9,298 bases of DNA from Nitrososphaerota archaeon (GTDB lineage Archaea > Thermoproteota > Nitrososphaeria > Nitrososphaerales > Nitrosopumilaceae): NCBI GenBank assembly GCA_018263495.1, contig JAANXC010000086.1:1-9298 (forward strand), in the 5' to 3' direction. Positions 5,785 through 9,298 of the stretch are shown here, piece by piece. The stretch's first letter is position 1. Each line of letters starts with the position of its first letter. Position numbers and translations under genes: made by a program. The notes beneath the pieces were generated by a model that had not been told where the DNA came from, ran no database searches, and worked only from the letters and a program-made list of their open reading frames with translations.

Positions 5785-7368
5785 ATGACAAAGGAGAAAG
5801 TAAAACCTAAACAATTCGTAACTGATTCTAATATCCCAGTTAAACCAGTTTACAGCAAATCAAAAAATTCAACAGAAAGTCCTGGGAAATATCCGTTTAC
5901 ACGAGGAATTCATTCTGGAATGTATCGTGATAGACTTTGGACAATGCGTCAATATTCTGGCTTTGGGGATGCTGCACAGTCAAACAAGCGTTACAAATTC
6001 ATGCTGGATAGTGGTCAGACTGGTCTTTCAATGGCTTTTGATTTACCTACGCAAATTGGGCATGATCCAGATTCGTCACGTGCTGAAGGCGAGGTTGGCA
6101 AAGTTGGCGTATCAATCGCATCACTGAAAGACATGCAAACTGCATTCGACGGAATTAATCTGGGAAAGGCTTCAACCTCTATGACAATTAATGCAACTGC
6201 ATCAACACTACTAGCATATTATATCGCTGTGGGAAAGTCACAAGGAATTTCAAGTAAGGAACTTAGGGGTACAACTCAAAATGACATATTGAAAGAGTAT
6301 GTTGCTCGGAACACCTACATCTATCCTCCACAACCGTCTATGAGGATAATAGGTGATATGATTGGTTACTGCGCAAAAAATGTACCACAGTGGTATCCAA
6401 TTTCAATTTCTGGCTATCATATGCGTGAAGCTGGGGCAACTGCAGTTCAAGAAATTGCATTTACAATCGCAAATGGAATCGAATATATTCAAACATGCAT
6501 TGACCGCGGATTAAAAATTGATGATTTCGCACCAAGACTTTCATTCTTCTTTTGTTGCACTATAGAATTTTTTGAGGAAGTTGCAAAATTTAGAACTGCA
6601 AGAAAAATATACGCAAAAATTTTGAAAGAAAGATTCCATGCAAAAAATCCCAAATCTTTGCAACTTAGATTTCATACACAAACAAGTGGTGAATCATTAA
6701 CAGCGCAACAGCCTGATAACAATATTGTCCGTGTAGCGGTACAAGCAATGGCTGCTGTTCTTGGTGGAACACAATCTCTTCATACAAATTCGAAGGATGA
6801 AGCATTAGCACTTCCTTCACAAGAAGCTGCAAAGATTGCATTACGAACACAACAAATCGTAGCTCATGAAAGTGGGGTAACAAAGACAGTTGATCCTATG
6901 GCTGGTTCTTATTACATGGAATCACTTTGTGATGAAATTGAAGAACAGGTATGGGATTATCTCAAAAAAATTGATAAGATGGGTGGAGCACTTAAGGCAA
7001 TTGAAAAAGGATTTTTCCAATCAGAGATTAGACAAAACGCGTATCGACTCAAGAAAGAAGTAGATGATGATCAACGCATACTAGTTGGTGTCAACAAATT
7101 TAGTGAAGAATCTGAAAAGAAACAGAACCTCCTTCGAATTGATGATTCACTAGGAAAAAAACAAGAGAAAGCAATAAAACAACTTAGAAATTCACGCGAT
7201 AATAAAAAAACAGAATACGCATTATCAAAAATGCAGAAGGCAGCTGAAACTGATAAAAACTTGATGCCATTCATTTTAGATGCTGTATTGGCTTATGCAA
7301 CAACTGGTGAGATTAGTAATACATTCAGAGAAGTTTTTGGCGAATATAGACCAAAGGAGGTATTCTAA
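5785..7368 (+). CDS. mcmA1: Methylmalonyl-CoA mutase, catalytic large subunit (527 aa)
   Basis: This is the substrate-binding TIM-barrel half of adenosylcobalamin-dependent methylmalonyl-CoA mutase, converting (R)-methylmalonyl-CoA to succinyl-CoA; in autotrophic Nitrososphaerota this is a step of the 3-hydroxypropionate/4-hydroxybutyrate cycle. Key residues are visible at the spacing of the Propionibacterium enzyme: Y57 in TMRQYSGFG (its Y89), Q165 in QNDILKEY (Q197), R175 in ARNTYIYPP (R207) and H212 in SISGYHMREAG (H244). Y57 and R175 mark a methylmalonyl enzyme, since isobutyryl- and hydroxyisobutyryl-CoA mutases replace them. The B12 domain is absent, as expected for a split archaeal enzyme; it is supplied by the minus-strand gene at 1264-1686. 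The gene sits 4 bases after meaB, and its last codons contain the Shine-Dalgarno of mce, which it overlaps by one base. Confidence 0.96.
   Translation: MTKEKVKPKQFVTDSNIPVKPVYSKSKNSTESPGKYPFTRGIHSGMYRDRLWTMRQYSGFGDAAQSNKRYKFMLDSGQTGLSMAFDLPTQIGHDPDSSRAEGEVGKVGVSIASLKDMQTAFDGINLGKASTSMTINATASTLLAYYIAVGKSQGISSKELRGTTQNDILKEYVARNTYIYPPQPSMRIIGDMIGYCAKNVPQWYPISISGYHMREAGATAVQEIAFTIANGIEYIQTCIDRGLKIDDFAPRLSFFFCCTIEFFEEVAKFRTARKIYAKILKERFHAKNPKSLQLRFHTQTSGESLTAQQPDNNIVRVAVQAMAAVLGGTQSLHTNSKDEALALPSQEAAKIALRTQQIVAHESGVTKTVDPMAGSYYMESLCDEIEEQVWDYLKKIDKMGGALKAIEKGFFQSEIRQNAYRLKKEVDDDQRILVGVNKFSEESEKKQNLLRIDDSLGKKQEKAIKQLRNSRDNKKTEYALSKMQKAAETDKNLMPFILDAVLAYATTGEISNTFREVFGEYRPKEVF
7356..7361 (+). promoter_or_regulatory. 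Shine-Dalgarno of mce inside the end of mcmA1
   Basis: GGAGGT, six bases before the mce ATG, is a full match to the anti-Shine-Dalgarno. It lies in the last codons of mcmA1 and indicates re-initiation or coupled translation of mce within the operon. It also fixes ATG 7368 as the start. Confidence 0.8.
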
Positions 7369-7760
7369 TGAAAATAAATCACGTTGCAATTGCTGTAGAA
7401 AATGTTGAGGATGCCGCCAAGGTGTATCAAGATGCACTTGATGTAAAGGATATTGAATTTGAAACTGTTAAATCCGAGGGAGTTAAGGTCGCAATTCTTC
7501 ATCTTGAAAATGCGAATATAGAACTTATGGAGCCCACGAATGACTCAAGCCCAATAAAGAAGTTCTTAGAAAAACGTGGAAGCGGATTACATCATATAGC
7601 TCTTGAAACACCAAACATAGAGGGCGAAGTATCTAGAATGGAAGGATGCGGAATCCAATTCTTGGGAAAAATTAGAGATGGATCAGCTGGAACCAAGGTT
7701 ACATTCATTCATCCAAAATCTATGAAGGGAGTTTTAACGGAGCTATGTTCAAATGGATAG
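7368..7760 (+). CDS. mce: Methylmalonyl-CoA epimerase (130 aa)
   Basis: A VOC-superfamily epimerase that interconverts (S)- and (R)-methylmalonyl-CoA, giving the mutase the isomer it needs. Two beta-alpha-beta-beta-beta modules are visible, and the usual metal ligands can be placed: H5 in INHVAIAVE, E52 in NIELMEP (often Q or E in the family), the GSGLHHIAL histidine (H75 or H76) and E125 in GVLTELC. The length is typical at about 130-145 residues. Its ATG overlaps the mcmA1 stop (TAATG) and is preceded by a strong Shine-Dalgarno, and its own end overlaps the next gene by 8 bases. Context with meaB and mcmA1 excludes other VOC functions such as glyoxalase with good confidence. Confidence 0.95.
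   Translation: MKINHVAIAVENVEDAAKVYQDALDVKDIEFETVKSEGVKVAILHLENANIELMEPTNDSSPIKKFLEKRGSGLHHIALETPNIEGEVSRMEGCGIQFLGKIRDGSAGTKVTFIHPKSMKGVLTELCSNG
7739..7742 (+). promoter_or_regulatory. Shine-Dalgarno of the 81-aa gene inside mce
   Basis: GGAG lies ten bases before the ATG at 7753, inside the end of mce. It is weaker than the mce site but in the right place, and supports internal initiation at 7753 and continued translation of the operon. Confidence 0.45.
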
Positions 7761-7998
7761 TTGTGGTAGGGGTACAGAATACCGTCATGGAAAAACATAC
7801 GAAGAATGTAAACAACTAGCTGAAGATTTTACATCTCAATTAAAGCCGAAGATTAGTGAAGATAGTAAATTGGCATGGTCAACATTATTAGAAACTGTAA
7901 ATCATGATGAGTTAGTATACAAGCTTACCCTAAAGTATCTTAGGCGTGACGGATATGATATAGGAAATCGTGACAGACCAGAAATAAAAAAACTATAA
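7753..7998 (+). CDS. Unrecognised 81-aa protein, last gene of the mutase operon
   Basis: I do not recognise a family. The protein is soluble, charged and mostly helical in appearance: a Cys-containing N-terminus (C4 and C19), a segment with KTYEECKQLAEDF, a central helix-like stretch ending LETVNHDEL, and a basic tail with KYLRRDGYDIGNRDRP. No transmembrane segment, signal or known motif is visible. It overlaps mce by 8 bases and has a GGAG ribosome site, so it is translated with the methylmalonyl-CoA genes. By position it could be an accessory factor of the mutase or epimerase, but that is inference only. It converges on the XRE/CBS gene with a two-base gap. Its codon use resembles that of its neighbours. 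Confidence 0.8.
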   Translation: MDSCGRGTEYRHGKTYEECKQLAEDFTSQLKPKISEDSKLAWSTLLETVNHDELVYKLTLKYLRRDGYDIGNRDRPEIKKL

Positions 7999-8000
7999 CG

Positions 8001-8537
8001 TTACATCATCTTCAGCAAATCTGATGAGGTAATTATCCCTATAATCTTAGAATTTTTTTCCACAAGAACACAACCAGAAATCCTAGTTAATTGTGAAAGA
8101 GCATTTGCAGGAAACTCAAAATCAATTACAGGTGGTTTTGGATTCATCACATTTTTAATTTTAGTATCTTTGCGTTCTGTGTATTCATTAATAATATCAA
8201 TAGTAATTAATCCTTTTAGTTCATCATCATCAAAAACTGGTATCTGATCAATTGTTTTTTCATGCATTTTTTTTCCCGCTTCACGAACTGTGTTACTCGG
8301 TGTTAGCCTAACAATTTTTTCACTACAGATATCGCCTGCTGTACGTGTTGATATTTGCCCTTCAAGCTTTGCTAAACTTTCAAAAATTCTCTTTGCAGTG
8401 TCGTATGATGGTTTACATCTCCCTGATTCAATTTGGTTTATCATCGATGTGCTAACACCAGTCATAGCAGCCAACTTTTTTTGTGTCATGTTCAGTTTTT
8501 TTCTTTCTTCCTTTATCGTTTCTAGGCTTGGTAGCAT
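8001..8537 (-). CDS. XRE-type helix-turn-helix regulator with a CBS-domain pair (178 aa)
   Basis: This is a predicted archaeal transcription regulator. Residues about 5-57 form a Cro/C1-type helix-turn-helix, with MTQKKLAAMTGVSTSMINQI (17-36) as the core and IESGRCKPS closing it. Residues about 68-120 and 125-178 are two CBS motifs forming one Bateman module, which in other proteins binds AMP, ATP or S-adenosylmethionine. CBS2 ends with the ribose-binding pattern G167-I-I-T-S-S-D173. In CBS1 the same site reads GLITID, with the Asp one place early, so perhaps only one nucleotide site works. The fusion suggests DNA binding tuned by energy or methyl-donor status. The gene lies 50 bases downstream of ppdK on the same strand and faces the mutase operon. 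A TATA box flanked by an inverted repeat precedes it, consistent with autoregulation. Its targets are unknown. Confidence 0.92.
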   Translation of the reverse strand: MLPSLETIKEERKKLNMTQKKLAAMTGVSTSMINQIESGRCKPSYDTAKRIFESLAKLEGQISTRTAGDICSEKIVRLTPSNTVREAGKKMHEKTIDQIPVFDDDELKGLITIDIINEYTERKDTKIKNVMNPKPPVIDFEFPANALSQLTRISGCVLVEKNSKIIGIITSSDLLKMM

Positions 8538-8544
8538 AATTAAC

Positions 8545-8574
8545 TACTAAATTTTCATTATAAAAATTTTAGTA
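8545..8574. promoter_or_regulatory. Inverted repeat around the regulator promoter, possible operator
   Basis: TACTAAA (8545-8551) and its exact reverse complement TTTAGTA (8568-8574) are separated by 16 bases and flank the TATA box. The arms are followed on the outer right side by a small AGTATTACT palindrome (8571-8579). A dimeric helix-turn-helix protein bound here would block TBP, so autorepression is a natural reading. The DNA is very AT-rich and a 7-base arm can occur by chance. Confidence 0.35.
8559..8565 (-). promoter_or_regulatory. TATA box of the XRE/CBS regulator
   Basis: On the minus strand TTTTATA lies about 22-28 bases before the ATG at 8537, the right distance for a leaderless message. 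It sits in the 50-base gap after ppdK, so the regulator can be expressed independently of ppdK. Confidence 0.48.
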
Positions 8575-8587
8575 TTACTTAACCGCA

Positions 8588-9298
8588 TTATTTTTTTGAT
8601 TTTTTAGTTTTCTTTTGTTCAATAACAGCTTGTGCGGCTGCAAGTATTGCTATAGGAATTCTATGTGGTGATGCACTAACATAAGAGACATCAGCAGAAT
8701 GACAGAATTTAATTGAATTAGGATCTCCTCCATGTTCGCCACATATTCCTATTTCCAAGTCATTTTTGATGTTTCTTCCTTGTTTAATTCCGATTCTCAT
8801 TAGATGACCTACTCCATTAACATCGATAGATTGGAATGGGTTAGTCTCTAAGAGCTCTTTTTCCATATATTCCGGAAGGAATTTTCCTTCTGCATCTTCT
8901 CTACTAAAACTAAACACTGCTTGTGTTAGATCATTTGTTCCAAAGCTGAAAAATTCTGCAGTGTTTGCTAATTCATCTGATGTAAGGCATGCGCGAACCA
9001 CTTCTAACATTGTTCCAAAGTTTATTTTGAATTTCATGTTATATTTTTTCTGCATTTGTTTTTTGACATCATCATAAATTGATTTTATATAATTTAATTC
9101 TGCTAAACTTCCTACCTGTGGAATCATTATCTGTGGTTTTGCATTAACCCTAATTTTTGCAAGTTGTGCTGCCGCTTCAAATACTGCAGTAATTTGCATT
9201 TTGTATATCTCTGGGTATGTAATTGCGACTCTAACTCCTCTATGTCCCATCATTGGATTAATTTCAGCTAGTTCACGTGCTCTATCTAAAACCCGTTT
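8588..9298 (-). CDS. ppdK: Pyruvate phosphate dikinase, C-terminal part (partial, 236 aa visible)
   Basis: Pyruvate phosphate dikinase interconverts pyruvate, ATP and phosphate with phosphoenolpyruvate, AMP and pyrophosphate; in an autotrophic archaeon it leads from fixed carbon to sugars. The frame is open to the window edge, so the N-terminal ATP-grasp and phosphohistidine domains lie outside. Visible is the end of the PEP/pyruvate TIM barrel: INPMMGHRGVRV (fragment residues 14-25), GTMLEVVRA (95-103) with the metal-ligand Glu, FFSFGTNDLTQ, and GICGEHGGDP with the catalytic acid-base Cys at fragment residue 186. The GEHGGDP and NPMMGHRG forms favour this enzyme over PEP synthase. The usual EIPR or EVPR is EVVR here. 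The protein ends in a lysine-rich tail. It lies 50 bases upstream of the XRE/CBS gene on the same strand. Confidence 0.95.
   Translation of the reverse strand, partial: KRVLDRARELAEINPMMGHRGVRVAITYPEIYKMQITAVFEAAAQLAKIRVNAKPQIMIPQVGSLAELNYIKSIYDDVKKQMQKKYNMKFKINFGTMLEVVRACLTSDELANTAEFFSFGTNDLTQAVFSFSREDAEGKFLPEYMEKELLETNPFQSIDVNGVGHLMRIGIKQGRNIKNDLEIGICGEHGGDPNSIKFCHSADVSYVSASPHRIPIAILAAAQAVIEQKKTKKSKK

Noticed and set aside
5785..7368. 2-hydroxyisobutyryl-CoA or isobutyryl-CoA mutase as an alternative identity
   Set aside because: Y57 and R175, equivalent to Y89 and R207 of methylmalonyl-CoA mutase, are both present, and the gene lies with meaB and methylmalonyl-CoA epimerase.
4694..8546. 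Exact 11-base match ATAATTAACTA at 4694-4704 and 8536-8546, both in promoter gaps
   Set aside because: Several 11-base matches are expected by chance in 9.3 kb of AT-rich DNA, and the two copies are not in the same orientation relative to their genes.
8290..8550. An 86-codon + strand frame over the XRE/CBS gene
   Set aside because: It is the reverse reading of the helix-turn-helix region, and the minus-strand protein is clearly the real gene.
8588..9298. PEP synthase as the identity of the partial gene
   Set aside because: NPMMGHRG, FSREDAEGKFLPEY and GICGEHGGDP follow the dikinase pattern more closely than that of PEP synthase.

Overview
The window looks like a core-genome segment of an ammonia-oxidising archaeon of the Nitrososphaerota (Thaumarchaeota), most likely a low-GC marine Nitrosopumilus-type lineage. 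The grounds are: AT-rich DNA with very short intergenic gaps; TATA-like boxes about 22-30 bases before start codons, which suggests leaderless transcripts; a methylmalonyl-CoA mutase split into separate catalytic and B12-binding subunits together with its epimerase and MeaB chaperone, as expected for the 3-hydroxypropionate/4-hydroxybutyrate carbon-fixation cycle; and a clade-specific-looking ketol-acid reductoisomerase. This assignment is inference from gene content; no marker such as 16S rRNA or amoA is present.

Layout. At the left edge is the last 27 codons of an unidentified + strand gene (1-84), then a probable 39-residue zinc-ribbon protein starting at GTG (115-234), then ilvC (265-1263, branched-chain amino acid synthesis). 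The B12-binding mutase subunit mcmA2 (1686-1264, minus) converges on ilvC with no base between the two stop codons. A 68-base divergent promoter region separates mcmA2 from a large M1 zinc aminopeptidase (1755-4262), which is coupled by an ATGA overlap to a membrane-anchored protein of unknown function (4259-4672). A 24-codon microprotein with a well-placed TATA box follows (4715-4789).

Next comes the methylmalonyl-CoA operon on the + strand: meaB (4857-5780, obligatory non-ATG start), mcmA1 (5785-7368), mce (7368-7760, overlapping mcmA1 by one base and preceded by a strong Shine-Dalgarno) and an unrecognised 81-residue protein (7753-7998) overlapping mce by 8 bases. Facing it on the minus strand are an XRE helix-turn-helix/CBS-pair regulator (8537-8001) with a possible autoregulatory inverted repeat around its TATA box, and the C-terminal third of pyruvate phosphate dikinase (8588 to the window edge).

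How it fits together. Mce and the two-subunit mutase convert (S)-methylmalonyl-CoA via the (R)-epimer to succinyl-CoA, and MeaB loads and protects the B12 cofactor. Pyruvate phosphate dikinase links pyruvate and phosphoenolpyruvate, feeding fixed carbon into gluconeogenesis; IlvC draws on pyruvate-derived precursors. An energy- or S-adenosylmethionine-sensing CBS regulator lies between the mutase operon and ppdK, which makes it a candidate controller of central carbon flux, although nothing in the sequence proves its targets.

I found no mobile element, CRISPR array, tRNA or rRNA, and no gene-free stretch longer than 300 bases. Most of the window is ordinary core metabolism. The less-described parts are the 24-residue microprotein, the 81-residue partner of the mutase operon, the aminopeptidase-coupled anchored protein, and the regulator with its palindromic promoter.
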